Notes under the pieces: model-generated
Seen by the model: only the letters and a program-made list of their open reading frames with translations
Databases searched by the model: none
Told to the model about the DNA's origin: nothing
Part shown: positions 16,850 through 25,134 of the stretch, in pieces
Layout: each line of letters begins with the position of its first letter
Numbering within the stretch: position 1 is the first letter of the stretch
Made by a program: the position numbers and the translations under genes
Assembly: GCF_000502875.1 (NCBI RefSeq)
Contig: NZ_AYWX01000007.1
Location: 104,488 to 146,557 of the forward strand
Direction of reading: 5' to 3'
From: Mesorhizobium sp. L2C084A000
GTDB lineage: Bacteria; Pseudomonadota; Alphaproteobacteria; Rhizobiales; Rhizobiaceae
Length of the DNA: 42,070 bases

Positions 16850-19237
16850 ATGAATTATGCCAATTTTCCTCTCGACAAGAGGATGCCATTGCCGAATTCG
16901 GACGCAGGAGACGGCGAAGACTTCATCGATATCGAGCGGCTGCTTGGCATGGCCGCACGGCAGGCCAAGGTGGTTGCCGTGTGTGCCGTCATCGGTCTCT
17001 TCCTGGGCCTGTTCTATTTGCAGACAACGCCGCCCAAATATCAGTCGGTCGCGAGCGTGCTGATCGACGAAGGCTTGAACAAGATTGTCGACGATATCTC
17101 GGCGGCGTCGACAACCATGCAGACCGATTCCGCCATCCTGAGCCAGATCGAGATCCTGACCTCGACGCGGCTTGCCGCCGTGGTCGTCGACAAGCTGAAG
17201 CTCGACCAGAACGACACGTTCATGAATCCGCCCCAGTCGGCGCTTGCCCAAGGCATAGGCCTTATCCGCAGCGTGATTCAGTATGTCCGCCCCAGCCCTT
17301 CCCTTCCGGGTGGCGCCGACTTCAGCAAGCTCGACCCCGCCGCCCGCGATGCGCTGATCGCCACGTCGCGCCGCGACTACGCTATCCTCAAGCTGCAGAA
17401 CGAGATCCGGGCGGAACGCGTCGGCCGAAGCTACGTCATCGCGCTCGGCTATCAGGCGACGGATCCGGCCTTGGCAAACGCCATCACCAAGGCCTATGCC
17501 GATGCCTATCTCGCCGATCAGCTCGATGCGAGCTTCGATGCCACCGAGCGGGCTGCGGTGTGGCTGCAGGGCCGGTTGACGGAGCTGCGCCAGAGTTCGC
17601 AGGCAGCTTCGCTCGCGGTTGAGAAATTCAGGGCCGAACATGGGCTGGCCGCCAACAGCGATGGCCAGCTGATGAGCGACAAGCAGCTTTCCGACCTCAA
17701 CGCCCAGCTTATCGTGGCGCAGGCCGACACCGCACGCGCCAGCGCCCGCTACCAGCAGTACAAGGCCATTGTCGACAGCGGCTCCGAAAACGCCTTCAAG
17801 GATGCCGCCATATCGAGCGACCAGCCAAGCAGTTCGGTCATATCGGCGCTCAAGACCCGCTACCTCACAGTGGCCAAGCGGCTGCAGGACGTCGAGGCGA
17901 ATTTCGGCCCCGAGCACCCGCAGGCGGTGGCTCTCTCCAAGGAGAAGGCCGACATATCGACGCAGATTTTCGGCGAGCTGAAGCAGCTGACCGAAAGCTA
18001 TCGCAACGAGTATGAGGTGGCGCAGGCACGCGAGACCGCGCTCAGGGCCAACGTCGCGGCCGCGCAAGGCAAGAGTTCCGTCGACAACCAGACGCAAGTC
18101 AAGCTGCGTGAACTCGATCAGCAGGCGACGGCGCTCACCACGCTCTATCAGACATTCCTGGGTCGTTACGAGGAAGCCGCGCAGCAGCAATCCTTCCCGG
18201 TCGGCAAAATCCGCATCATCTCGGACGCCTCGATGCCGTTTGCCGCGTCAAGCCCGCGCACCATCGTCGTGCTCGGACTTTCGCTGGTGCTTGGCCTGCT
18301 GATGGGCGCCGGCTTTGGTGGGCTGAACGAGTTCAACGAACGCTTCTTCAGGACCGGCGAGGACGTGCGCGACCGCGTCAACCTGAAATTCCTCGGCTAT
18401 CTGCCGACGATCGGCGGCAAGCTCGGCAAGGAAGAAAAGCCGGGCGATACCCAGGTGGACGCCAAGACCACTCAATCGCTGTCGGCGGCCGAAAGGCGGG
18501 CGCGCATGCGGGTCAGCATCGATTCTCCAGCCTCGATGTTCTCCGAAACGCTGCGCAGCGCCAAGATCGCCTTCGACGTCGTGATGGAAGGGCAAGGCAG
18601 CCGCGTCATCGGCATTATCTCGGTGCTTCCCGGCGAGGGCAAGTCGACGGTCGCGGCAAATCTCGCGGGCTTGCTTGCCGCCAATGGCGCCAAGACGCTG
18701 CTGATCGACGGCGACTTGCGCAATCCCGGCCTCAGCCGGGGCCTTGGCATGGAAGCCGAGCAGGGTTTGATGGAAGCGGTTGTCAGCGGCCAGACTTGGC
18801 AGTCTGTCGGCAAGATCGACAGGCAGACGAAGCTGGCGATCATCCCGGCGGTGCTGCGCGGTCACTTCTCGCATACCAGCGAACTTCTCTCCTCGGCCGG
18901 CATGCGGCGCTTCATCGAGAACGCCAAGGAGACGTTCGAATACATCGTCGTCGATCTGCCGCCGCTCGGACCGGTGGTCGACGCCAAGGCCTTCGCCCCC
19001 TTGGTCGACGGGTTTGTCCTGGTCACCGAGTGGGGGCGCACGCCTCGCGCGATGGTCAGGTCGATGCTGGAATCCGAACCCTATGTCGCCAACAAGATCG
19101 TCGGCGCGGTGCTGAACAAGGTCGATTTGAAGAAACTGGCCAAATACGGATCGTTCGGTGGCTCGGAAAAGTTCTTCGATAAATATTCGAGCTACTATCT
19201 GGAAAAGTCGGAAGTGCGCGGCAAGGCGCCGGTCTGA
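16850..19237 (+). CDS. exoP: EPS chain-length determinant and BY-kinase, ExoP-like
   Basis: A 795-residue inner-membrane protein combining a Wzz-type co-polymerase with a bacterial tyrosine kinase. TM1 covers about residues 41-58. A long periplasmic coiled-coil region follows, and TM2 (TIVVLGLSLVLGLLMGAG) lies near 471-490. The cytoplasmic kinase has Walker A PGEGKST (K598), Walker A' LLIDGD (D620, D622) and Walker B VVDLPP (D702). The tail has four tyrosines (KYG, KYSSYY) for autophosphorylation. The length agrees with Sinorhizobium ExoP (about 786). The start is ATG 16850; a longer frame begins with TTG 16817 but lacks support. Its role is control of polymer length and export with Wzy and ExoF, neither of which is in this window. 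Confidence 0.94.
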   Translation: MNYANFPLDKRMPLPNSDAGDGEDFIDIERLLGMAARQAKVVAVCAVIGLFLGLFYLQTTPPKYQSVASVLIDEGLNKIVDDISAASTTMQTDSAILSQIEILTSTRLAAVVVDKLKLDQNDTFMNPPQSALAQGIGLIRSVIQYVRPSPSLPGGADFSKLDPAARDALIATSRRDYAILKLQNEIRAERVGRSYVIALGYQATDPALANAITKAYADAYLADQLDASFDATERAAVWLQGRLTELRQSSQAASLAVEKFRAEHGLAANSDGQLMSDKQLSDLNAQLIVAQADTARASARYQQYKAIVDSGSENAFKDAAISSDQPSSSVISALKTRYLTVAKRLQDVEANFGPEHPQAVALSKEKADISTQIFGELKQLTESYRNEYEVAQARETALRANVAAAQGKSSVDNQTQVKLRELDQQATALTTLYQTFLGRYEEAAQQQSFPVGKIRIISDASMPFAASSPRTIVVLGLSLVLGLLMGAGFGGLNEFNERFFRTGEDVRDRVNLKFLGYLPTIGGKLGKEEKPGDTQVDAKTTQSLSAAERRARMRVSIDSPASMFSETLRSAKIAFDVVMEGQGSRVIGIISVLPGEGKSTVAANLAGLLAANGAKTLLIDGDLRNPGLSRGLGMEAEQGLMEAVVSGQTWQSVGKIDRQTKLAIIPAVLRGHFSHTSELLSSAGMRRFIENAKETFEYIVVDLPPLGPVVDAKAFAPLVDGFVLVTEWGRTPRAMVRSMLESEPYVANKIVGAVLNKVDLKKLAKYGSFGGSEKFFDKYSSYYLEKSEVRGKAPV

Positions 19238-19274
19238 CATCGGTCATTGCGCGCGTGGGGCCACTTTGAGGTGT

Positions 19275-19308
19275 ATCGATCTTCAGGTCAGCACACCTGA
19301 ACATCGAT
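19275..19308. terminator. Hairpin between convergent exoP and phosphatase genes
   Basis: A 14-base stem with one mismatch (19275-19288 with 19295-19308) has a 6-base loop. It sits between two converging stops, so it could end transcription from both sides, although neither flank has a clear U-tract. Confidence 0.55.
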
Positions 19309-19311
19309 GCG

Positions 19312-20097
19312 TCAGGAGAAGATCAGCCTGCCTTGCTTGTCGGCGATCCTGACGGCGGTCAGGCGTCCGCTCTGGAAGGCGGCTGTGTCGATGCCGAGCC
19401 GGCGCCCTTCGAGCTTCGGGACATCCACCGGCGTATGCCCGTGCACCACCCAGCGGTCGAGCAGGTGTGTTGCCTCGAAGAAGTCCGAACGGATGGTAAT
19501 TAGGTCGTGGTCGGTTTGCGCCGCAAGGTCGACGCCGGGCCTGATGCCGGCGTGGACGAACACGAACTTCCGCGAGCGGACCATGATCGGCAGCCCGCGT
19601 AGGAAGCTGACGTGATCCTCTGGAATGATCTCCCTTATGCGCCTGTCGATCTGCGCGCTGCTCCCGTAGAGGCTGGTGAGGCGCGCCGGATCGATGCCGT
19701 AGGAAAACAGGGTTTGCAGGCCGCCCGTCGCCAGCCAGGGCTCGCGCGACAAATGTCCGTCGAGATAGTTCAGCATGGCCACTTCGTGGTTGCCCGCAAG
19801 ACAAATGCGCTGAAACCCTTTCGGCGCCGGCGCCAGAAGGTGATCGAGCACCCGCGCCGACTGGAGCCCCCGGTCGATGTAGTCGCCAAGCATGACGATG
19901 ATCTTGCGGCTCTGGAAGCGCAGCGAATCGAGCAGGATGTTCTGCTCCAGGGCGCGGAGTTCCTTGTAGCAGCCATGCACGTCGCCGATCGCGTAGACAA
20001 CGGCATCCTGCATGTCGATATCCAGGCGCGGACGCGCCGCGATGCGGGGTTTTCGCTGGAACAGGGTCACGTGCGGCGTCTCGAGGCGAACTCTCAT
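19312..20097 (-). CDS. Metallophosphoesterase, serine/threonine phosphatase-like
   Basis: A 261-residue PPP-family phosphatase. The metal-binding motifs are complete: GDVHG, GDYIDRG and GNHE, followed by FVHAG and HGHTP, each supplying ligands for the dinuclear metal centre. It may dephosphorylate serine/threonine or small phosphoesters such as diadenosine polyphosphate. The start is uncertain: ATG 20097 is preferred because MRVRLETP begins a family-like N-terminus, while ATG 20013 is a shorter option and the frame extends to 20199. It converges with exoP. No link to the polysaccharide is shown by sequence. A partner for the ExoP tyrosine kinase is unlikely, since those phosphatases are of other families. 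Confidence 0.85.
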   Translation of the reverse strand: MRVRLETPHVTLFQRKPRIAARPRLDIDMQDAVVYAIGDVHGCYKELRALEQNILLDSLRFQSRKIIVMLGDYIDRGLQSARVLDHLLAPAPKGFQRICLAGNHEVAMLNYLDGHLSREPWLATGGLQTLFSYGIDPARLTSLYGSSAQIDRRIREIIPEDHVSFLRGLPIMVRSRKFVFVHAGIRPGVDLAAQTDHDLITIRSDFFEATHLLDRWVVHGHTPVDVPKLEGRRLGIDTAAFQSGRLTAVRIADKQGRLIFS

Positions 20098-20306
20098 GCG
20101 GAAGGCATAAGCGCCTGATATCTTGCCCGAAACGGAGAATTCCGCAATCGTGGAAAATGCAACCACGCCGGGTTGGGACCGCCAATGCATGTCGCCCAAA
20201 AATGAGCTCGGTTTTGGAAGAACGGCCTGTGTGGAAACAAAGCCTGAATCCGCTCAGGCGCGACATGCTTTACGTCGGCCGTTGGGCCGGTAATGCCGGA
20301 TCGTCG
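20098..20306. other. Gap between phosphatase and acyltransferase genes
   Basis: A 209-base gap. It should hold the phosphatase promoter (reverse strand) and the acyltransferase terminator listed separately. No other feature stands out. Confidence 0.4.
20236..20259 (-). terminator. Probable intrinsic terminator of the acyltransferase gene
   Basis: On the reverse strand GCCTGA-GCGGAT-TCAGGC is followed directly by TTTGTTT, about 50 bases after the acyltransferase stop. The stem has only six base pairs. Confidence 0.45.
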
Positions 20307-21389
20307 TCAGGCTGCCTTGAGCCGATAACGGAAAACGGTGTGGTCGAGCAGCAGCCGGATGCGTGGTTCGGCCTCGATCGCCACCAGCCAGCTTGCCGCG
20401 ATCATCGTCGCGCCGACGACCGCCATCGAGAACAGATGTGGCAGACCGGCGCGGACCAGGATGCCGAGCAGGGCCGCGCCGACGACATCGTGCAGCAGGT
20501 AGAGCGGATAGGTCATCAGGCCGATCCGGCGCCAGCCGCTCCACGAAAGGTCGAGCCGCAGCGACCATGCCATCAGCGCGATGCCGATGAGGAAGATGAG
20601 GATCGGCGGCGCGAACGGCATATCCCGCCCGACCTTCAGGATATGAACGTCGACCGAACTAGCGATCTGCAGCACACCACCGGCCAGGAACAGGGCGCAG
20701 AAGGCAAGTCGGGCGCCTGTCACCGCCTTGAAGCGCATCAGCCACAGCATGACGCCGGTGGCGAAGAAAACGCCGTGATGCACCAGAAGCAGGGCGAGCG
20801 TGCGTGTTTCGGCAAGATCGGCCCAGCCGAGCGGGTAATACAGGCACCAAAACAGCGTGCTGACCAAGCCGATGGCGACGGCCACAATCTCCATCAGATG
20901 GAAGCGGCCAAGGCTGAGTAAGATCCAGACGATAGCATAGAAGGCGATCTCGATGCCCAGCGTCCAGTAGACGCTGTCCACCCAAGGCGCGTACGGAACG
21001 AACAGGCCGGTGCGTAGGAGCCTGATAACGGCATCGGTCGGCCAACTGAGGCCGACAAGCAGCAGCACCACCGCCGTGACCGGTGCGCAGATCCAAACCG
21101 CCGGCGCCAGCCGTTTCACCCTTGCTTCGAAAAACTGTAGGGGTGTCGACCTTTCGGCGCTGAAGGCGATGACGAAACCGCTGATGACGAAGAAGATCTG
21201 GACGCCGACCCAGCCGGATTCGACCCAGGCGCCTATTGCCGGCTGCGGGGGAACGCCGCCCGTCGCGCGCGCCGAAACACCGTCCGGATACGCCCACACC
21301 CAGAAGCCATAGTGGTAAACCATGACCATGAGGGCGGCGAGAAAGCGCAGGATGTCGACGCCGCCAAATGTAATCTTCTTTTGAGCCAT
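20307..21389 (-). CDS. Acyltransferase 3 family membrane protein, ExoZ/ExoH-like
   Basis: A 360-residue polytopic membrane acyltransferase that would add acetyl or succinyl groups to the polysaccharide. It begins with VDILRFLAALMVMVYHYGF (conserved R and the catalytic His of the family), then FFVISGFVIAFSAERS and FFEARVKRLAPAVW, the classic Acyl_transf_3 pattern, followed by around eight hydrophobic helices. The start is ATG 21389, placed by the family N-terminus; the frame runs on to 21521 but without support. ACAGGTCGC precedes it. ExoZ (acetyl) and ExoH (succinyl) of Sinorhizobium share this fold; which acyl group is used here is not readable. It lies just beyond exoP and carries a TGC-N3-GCA box 47 bases before the start. 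Confidence 0.88.
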   Translation of the reverse strand: MAQKKITFGGVDILRFLAALMVMVYHYGFWVWAYPDGVSARATGGVPPQPAIGAWVESGWVGVQIFFVISGFVIAFSAERSTPLQFFEARVKRLAPAVWICAPVTAVVLLLVGLSWPTDAVIRLLRTGLFVPYAPWVDSVYWTLGIEIAFYAIVWILLSLGRFHLMEIVAVAIGLVSTLFWCLYYPLGWADLAETRTLALLLVHHGVFFATGVMLWLMRFKAVTGARLAFCALFLAGGVLQIASSVDVHILKVGRDMPFAPPILIFLIGIALMAWSLRLDLSWSGWRRIGLMTYPLYLLHDVVGAALLGILVRAGLPHLFSMAVVGATMIAASWLVAIEAEPRIRLLLDHTVFRYRLKAA

Positions 21390-21430
21390 GCGACCTGTGT
21401 CGATGGCCCCCCGCAAGCACTGTAGGGCGC

Positions 21431-21448
21431 ATTGCTGCGTTGCACAAT
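21431..21448. promoter_or_regulatory. TGC-N3-GCA box upstream of the acyltransferase
   Basis: ATTGCTGCGTTGCACAAT has a TGC-GTT-GCA core and ATTG/CAAT outer arms. In reverse complement it contains GCAACGCAGCA, sharing TGC-N3-GCAGCA with the sites at 2526 and 11476. It is the closest match in the window to promoter motifs I know from rhizobial phasin genes. Confidence 0.45.
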
Positions 21449-21504
21449 AAAAGATTGCTCGTCGATCCGAAAAGCGGCCTCGACAAGCCAAAGCCTTCAG
21501 CCGC

Positions 21505-23412
21505 TCAAAGGCCGATCCCACGGTCCTTCAGGGCCTTGGTGATCTCCTCGAGGATGATCGGATCGTCGATCGTCGCCGGCATGGTCCATTCTTCCTTGTC
21601 GGCGATCTTCTGCATGGTGCCGCGCAGGATCTTGCCCGAACGCGTCTTGGGCAGGCGCTTGATCGTCACCACCGTCTTGAAGGCGGCTACCGGGCCGATG
21701 CGTTCGCGCACCAGGCCGACCACCTCGTTCTCGATGGAGCCGACATCGCGGGTTACACCTGCGTTCAACACCACGAAGCCCAGCGGAACCTGGCCCTTCA
21801 TGGCGTCGGCAATGCCGATGACCGCGCATTCGGCGACATCGGGATGGGCCGAAAGCACCTCTTCCATGGCGCCGGTGGAGAGCCGGTGGCCGGCGACATT
21901 GATGATGTCGTCGGTGCGGGCCATGACGTAGAGATAGCCGTCGTCGTCGACCATACCGGCATCCGCCGTCTTGTAGAAGCCGGGGAACTCGTCGAGATAG
22001 GCTTGGCGGAACCGTGCGTCGGCATGCCACAGCGTCGGCAGGCAGCCGGCCGGCAGCGGCAGTTTGACCACCACATTGCCCAGTGTGCCGCGAGGCACCT
22101 GATGGCCAGCATCGTCGAGCACGCGGATGTCGTAGCCGGGCATCGGCACGCCGGGCGAGCCGTATTTCACCGGCAACAGGCCAAGGCCGGCGGGATTGAT
22201 CGTCATCGGCGAGCCGGTCTCGGTTTGCCACCAATGGTCGACCACAGGCACACCTAGCTTCTGCTCCGCCCATTTGATGGTTTCCGGGTCGGCGCGCTCG
22301 CCGGCAAGAAACAGCGTGCGGAATTTCGAGAGGTCGTGTTTGGCAATGAACTCGCCCTTCGGGTCCTGCCCCTTGATGGCGCGGAATGCGGTCGGCGCGG
22401 TGAACAGCGCGACCACGCCATGCTCCGCTATCACCCGCCAGTAGGTGCCGGCATCGGGCGTGCCGACAGGCTTGCCCTCGAACAGGATGCTGGTGCAGCC
22501 ATGCAGCAGCGGTCCGTAGACGATGTAGGAATGGCCGACCACCCAGCCGACATCGGACGCCGCCCAGAACACCTCGCCCGGCTTGACGCCGAACTCGTTT
22601 TCCATCGTCCATTTCAGCGCGACCATGTGGCCGCCATTGTCGCGCACGATGCCCTTGGGCTGGCCGGTCGTGCCCGATGTGTAGATGATGTAGAGCGGAT
22701 CGGTGGCCAGCACCGGCACGCAATCGACATTGGCGCCCGCTGCCCGTTCGCGGGCGACCGCATCGGCATAGTCGATGTCGAAATGCTCCTTCATCTCGCA
22801 GCGCAACTGGTCGCGCTGCAGGATCAGGCAGGCGTCCGGCTTATGGCGGGAGATCTCTATCGCCTTGTCGAGCAACGGCTTGTAGGCAACGACGCGGCCC
22901 GGCTCCAGGCCGCAGGATGCCGAAATGATCAGCTTCGGCCTGGCATCGTCGATGCGGGTGGCAAGCTCATGCGAGGCAAAGCCGCCGAAGACCACCGAAT
23001 GCACCGCGCCGATGCGGGCGCAGGCGAGCATGGCGATGGCCGCCTCGGCCACCATCGGCATGTAGATGATGACGCGGTCGCCCTTGCCGATGCCGCGATT
23101 CTTCAGCACAGAGGTGAGTGCAACTACCTCGCGCTTCAGCTCGGCATAGGTGAACTTCCTGACCATTCCTGTGATGGCGCTGTCATGGATCAGCGCGATC
23201 TGATCGGCGCGCCCGCCCGCGACATGGCGGTCGATGGCGTTGTAGCAGGTGTTGCAGGTGGCGCCGGTGAACCAGCGGCCATAGACGCCGGCCGCGGCGT
23301 CGAACACCTTGTCCCAGGGCGAATACCAGTCGATGCCGCTAGCCGCGTCCGCCCAGAAGCGCTCCGGGTCGCGCTTCCAGCCTTCATAGACCTCGTGATA
23401 GCGTGAAGCCAT
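21505..23412 (-). CDS. prpE: Propionyl-CoA synthetase
   Basis: A 635-residue acyl-adenylating enzyme that converts propionate, CoA and ATP to propionyl-CoA. The N-terminus (SRYHEVYEGWKRDPERFWA; CNTCYNAIDRHV) matches PrpE more closely than acetyl-CoA synthetase. The AMP-binding core is IIYTSGTTGQPKG. The C-terminal SGKILRGTMQKIAD contains the catalytic lysine, the usual target of regulatory acetylation. Length is normal for PrpE. The frame begins with ATG 23412 about nine bases after a CCTCC-complement (GGAGGTACGG). It is transcribed separately from the EPS genes and is most likely a housekeeping gene at the edge of the cluster. Confidence 0.93.
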   Translation of the reverse strand: MASRYHEVYEGWKRDPERFWADAASGIDWYSPWDKVFDAAAGVYGRWFTGATCNTCYNAIDRHVAGGRADQIALIHDSAITGMVRKFTYAELKREVVALTSVLKNRGIGKGDRVIIYMPMVAEAAIAMLACARIGAVHSVVFGGFASHELATRIDDARPKLIISASCGLEPGRVVAYKPLLDKAIEISRHKPDACLILQRDQLRCEMKEHFDIDYADAVARERAAGANVDCVPVLATDPLYIIYTSGTTGQPKGIVRDNGGHMVALKWTMENEFGVKPGEVFWAASDVGWVVGHSYIVYGPLLHGCTSILFEGKPVGTPDAGTYWRVIAEHGVVALFTAPTAFRAIKGQDPKGEFIAKHDLSKFRTLFLAGERADPETIKWAEQKLGVPVVDHWWQTETGSPMTINPAGLGLLPVKYGSPGVPMPGYDIRVLDDAGHQVPRGTLGNVVVKLPLPAGCLPTLWHADARFRQAYLDEFPGFYKTADAGMVDDDGYLYVMARTDDIINVAGHRLSTGAMEEVLSAHPDVAECAVIGIADAMKGQVPLGFVVLNAGVTRDVGSIENEVVGLVRERIGPVAAFKTVVTIKRLPKTRSGKILRGTMQKIADKEEWTMPATIDDPIILEEITKALKDRGIGL

Positions 23413-23555
23413 CCGTACCTCCCCGGGAAATGTTTTCTTCCTTCCAGATAGCGCGCTCTAACCTTGGCCGCAAATCCACGCCATTGTGGCGACGGCATCG
23501 ACCTGGCGCTTGGGGGCAAGCAGCTATGAATTGCGAGACAGGATTGGGGTTGGTG
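23413..23555. promoter_or_regulatory. Divergent promoter region prpE / DUF2259-like gene
   Basis: The 143-base gap between two divergent starts must contain both promoters. I do not see a convincing operator. The gap shrinks to 113 bases if the forward gene starts at 23526. Confidence 0.4.
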
Positions 23556-24404
23556 ATGTTTGCTGCTGTGCGGTTCATCGGGCGCTTTGCGCAATCATCG
23601 GTCACGGGCGCCCTACTTGCTATGTCCACCGGAACCGCTGAAGCCGGCGATGCCGCGGCACGGCACATCATCGGCTTTTCGCCGGATGGCGCTTATTTCG
23701 CCTTCGAGCAATATGGAACGCTCGACGCCGGTGTCTCGGACTCCGGCTGGTCGCAGATCGACATCATCGATACCCGTACGGATCAGGTGGTTGGCGGCAA
23801 GCCGATCCTCGTCGTCGACGAGACGGAGGAAGCGACACTGACCCTGGAGCAGGCGAGGGCGCAGGCCGCCGCTCAGGCAGCGCCCGTTCTCGCCCAATAT
23901 GCGATCACATCTGTGGCCGAGCAGGCCGCTTCCGACAAGTTTACCTTCCCGGGCGAAATGGTTGCCTACAACGACATCTCCCGCCTCGAACAGGTGTCGC
24001 GGAAATGGCTGGCGCCGCTCCATGGCGAAACAGGCATTTCGACCATCCAGCTCGACGAAATCCTGGCGGCCAGCGCGACCGATTGTTCGGCGAGTTTCGA
24101 TGCGACGCAGCAAGGCGACCAGGCACTTCAAGGGGAAAAGCCACTTCAAGGTGAGAAGGCAGGCAAGGCGCTCGGCTTCCGGCTGACGCTCCAAGGCCAG
24201 GATGGCAAGCCGATCAAGATCCTGCACGAGGACAAGACCGTGCCGGGCTCAAGAAACTGCCCGACCTCCTACAGCCTGTCGGAATCCTACCAATTCACCC
24301 CGGCCGGCAAGCCGGCGGTGATCGTCGTGCTGGTCCAGCGTTTCAGCCAGGGTTTCGAGGGGCGCGATCGTCGCTTCCTCGCGGTGACCGGGCAGCCACG
24401 CTGA
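23556..24404 (+). CDS. Predicted secreted protein, DUF2259-like
   Basis: A 282-residue exported protein. A signal peptide (MFAAVRFIGRFAQSSVTGALLAMSTGTAEAGDA) is followed by RHIIGFSPDGAYFAFEQYG and SQIDIIDTRTDQVV, a pattern I associate with the DUF2259 family of periplasmic proteins; the opening looks like one blade of a beta-propeller. Two cysteines (ATDCSA and SRNCPTS) could pair. Residues ALQGEKPLQGEK form a small tandem duplication. ATG 23556 is chosen since it puts the signal peptide at the start; ATG 23526 with GGGGGCA upstream is a fair alternative adding ten residues. Function unknown. Confidence 0.7.
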   Translation: MFAAVRFIGRFAQSSVTGALLAMSTGTAEAGDAAARHIIGFSPDGAYFAFEQYGTLDAGVSDSGWSQIDIIDTRTDQVVGGKPILVVDETEEATLTLEQARAQAAAQAAPVLAQYAITSVAEQAASDKFTFPGEMVAYNDISRLEQVSRKWLAPLHGETGISTIQLDEILAASATDCSASFDATQQGDQALQGEKPLQGEKAGKALGFRLTLQGQDGKPIKILHEDKTVPGSRNCPTSYSLSESYQFTPAGKPAVIVVLVQRFSQGFEGRDRRFLAVTGQPR

Positions 24405-24450
24405 GAGGTTGCGCCCAGGCGCCGGCAGCCGCTGTGTCTGAAGGTTGTTT

Positions 24451-24567
24451 CTAGATCGGCAGGGCCACAAGCATGAAGCCAATGCCGCCAGCGATCAAAA
24501 TGGCTGTAGCCAGCGCTTTTCTGTGACGTTCGAAGCTCGTCGGAGCTCGCTCCCAATTGTAACGCAT
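24451..24567 (-). CDS. 38-residue single-span membrane protein
   Basis: A small gene found by reading the reverse strand: ATG at 24567-24565, TAG at 24453-24451. GGAG lies seven bases before the start. The product has a charged N-terminal half (RYNWERAPTSFERHRKAL) and one hydrophobic helix (ATAILIAGGIGFMLVALPI), with the positive charges predicted to stay in the cytoplasm. It is divergent from the PqqD-like cassette and convergent with the DUF2259-like gene, 46 bases away. Good ribosome site, proper topology and isolated position support a real small protein. Function unknown; it does not look like a lasso or other RiPP precursor. Confidence 0.6.
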   Translation of the reverse strand: MRYNWERAPTSFERHRKALATAILIAGGIGFMLVALPI

Positions 24568-24849
24568 ACGCTATCTCCCCAATACCCGGACAGGTTTTAT
24601 CTTACTTAGGGGAAGAAATGCAACGTCCGCTGCCGGCCGGCCCGCTGCTTGTCACATTTCACCGATGACTATTTCTGGGACGAATGCGGCCGGGAAGACG
24701 CAACCGAGCAGGTTCTAACGCGACTGGGGCGGAGAATCTGTCAGCAAAGCCGTTGGTCCGGTGCACTGGGCTCCCATGATCGGCTGATAGACAGCGCTCC
24801 ACCTCCGCGCTATCTGATTTCCGGGATGAGCGTGGCTTGGAGGGGCGTG
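24568..24849. other. Divergent gap upstream of the PqqD-like cassette
   Basis: It holds the promoters of the 38-residue protein and of the cassette. A strong ribosome-like AGGGGAAGAA precedes ATG 24618, which opens a 16-codon frame (MQRPLPAGPLLVTFHR) ending at 24668. This could be a leader peptide or nothing. The forward frame from TTG 24649 is open into the PqqD-like gene but its first 60 codons do not look like family sequence. Confidence 0.4.
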
Positions 24850-25134
24850 GTGGAAATAGTCTCTGGAACCGTTCTGCGGCTAGCCGAGGATGCCTCCGTG
24901 CAGCATGTGGGCGATGGCGCAGTCGTGCTTTTGGCGCGCAGCGGCCAGCTTTATACATGCAACGGCACGACCGAAGCCTTTCTCGACAAGGTGGACGGCG
25001 CGCGCAACCTCGACCAGATCGTCGACCTGCTTTGCGAGGAGTTCGAGGTTGACAAGGGGACGCTCGATCAGGACATGGCGGCACTGGCCACGGATCTGAT
25101 CTCTGAAGGTATCCTCGCCGCGCCAGGTGCTTGA
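24850..25134 (+). CDS. PqqD-like peptide-binding protein (RRE domain)
   Basis: About 94 residues with the PqqD/RiPP-recognition fold: VLRLAEDASVQHVGDGAVVLL forms the beta hairpin region, YTCNGTTEAFLDKVDGARNLDQIVDLLCEEFEV and DQDMAALATDLISEGIL form the winged helices. Such domains bind leader peptides and present them to modifying enzymes, as PqqD and lasso B1 proteins do. The start is GTG 24850, placed by GGAGGGG six bases upstream; ATG 24826 would add eight residues. The stop TGA overlaps the next ATG, so it is coupled to the B2-like gene. Together with the next two genes it resembles the HPr-rel-A type cassette I recall from protein-family databases; no precursor peptide is seen. Confidence 0.8.
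   Translation: MEIVSGTVLRLAEDASVQHVGDGAVVLLARSGQLYTCNGTTEAFLDKVDGARNLDQIVDLLCEEFEVDKGTLDQDMAALATDLISEGILAAPGA

Noticed and set aside
16154..18190. Long reverse-strand open frame (678 codons) across exoN and exoP
   Set aside because: It is antisense to two clear genes, and its translation has no recognisable motif. High-GC codon bias makes such frames common.
19312..20199. Using the longest frame for the phosphatase
   Set aside because: The extra 34 residues (GDMHWRSQPG onward) do not resemble the family, and no ribosome site supports that start.
21505..23412. Calling this gene acetyl-CoA synthetase (acs)
   Set aside because: The N-terminal SRYHEVYEGWKRDPERFW and CNTCYNAIDRH segments are PrpE-like; acs proteins differ there.
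24618..24668. 16-codon frame with a good ribosome site as a lasso or RiPP precursor
   Set aside because: The product MQRPLPAGPLLVTFHR lacks a leader with the conserved threonine and a core with Gly followed by Asp or Glu at position 7-9. It is kept only as a possible leader peptide.
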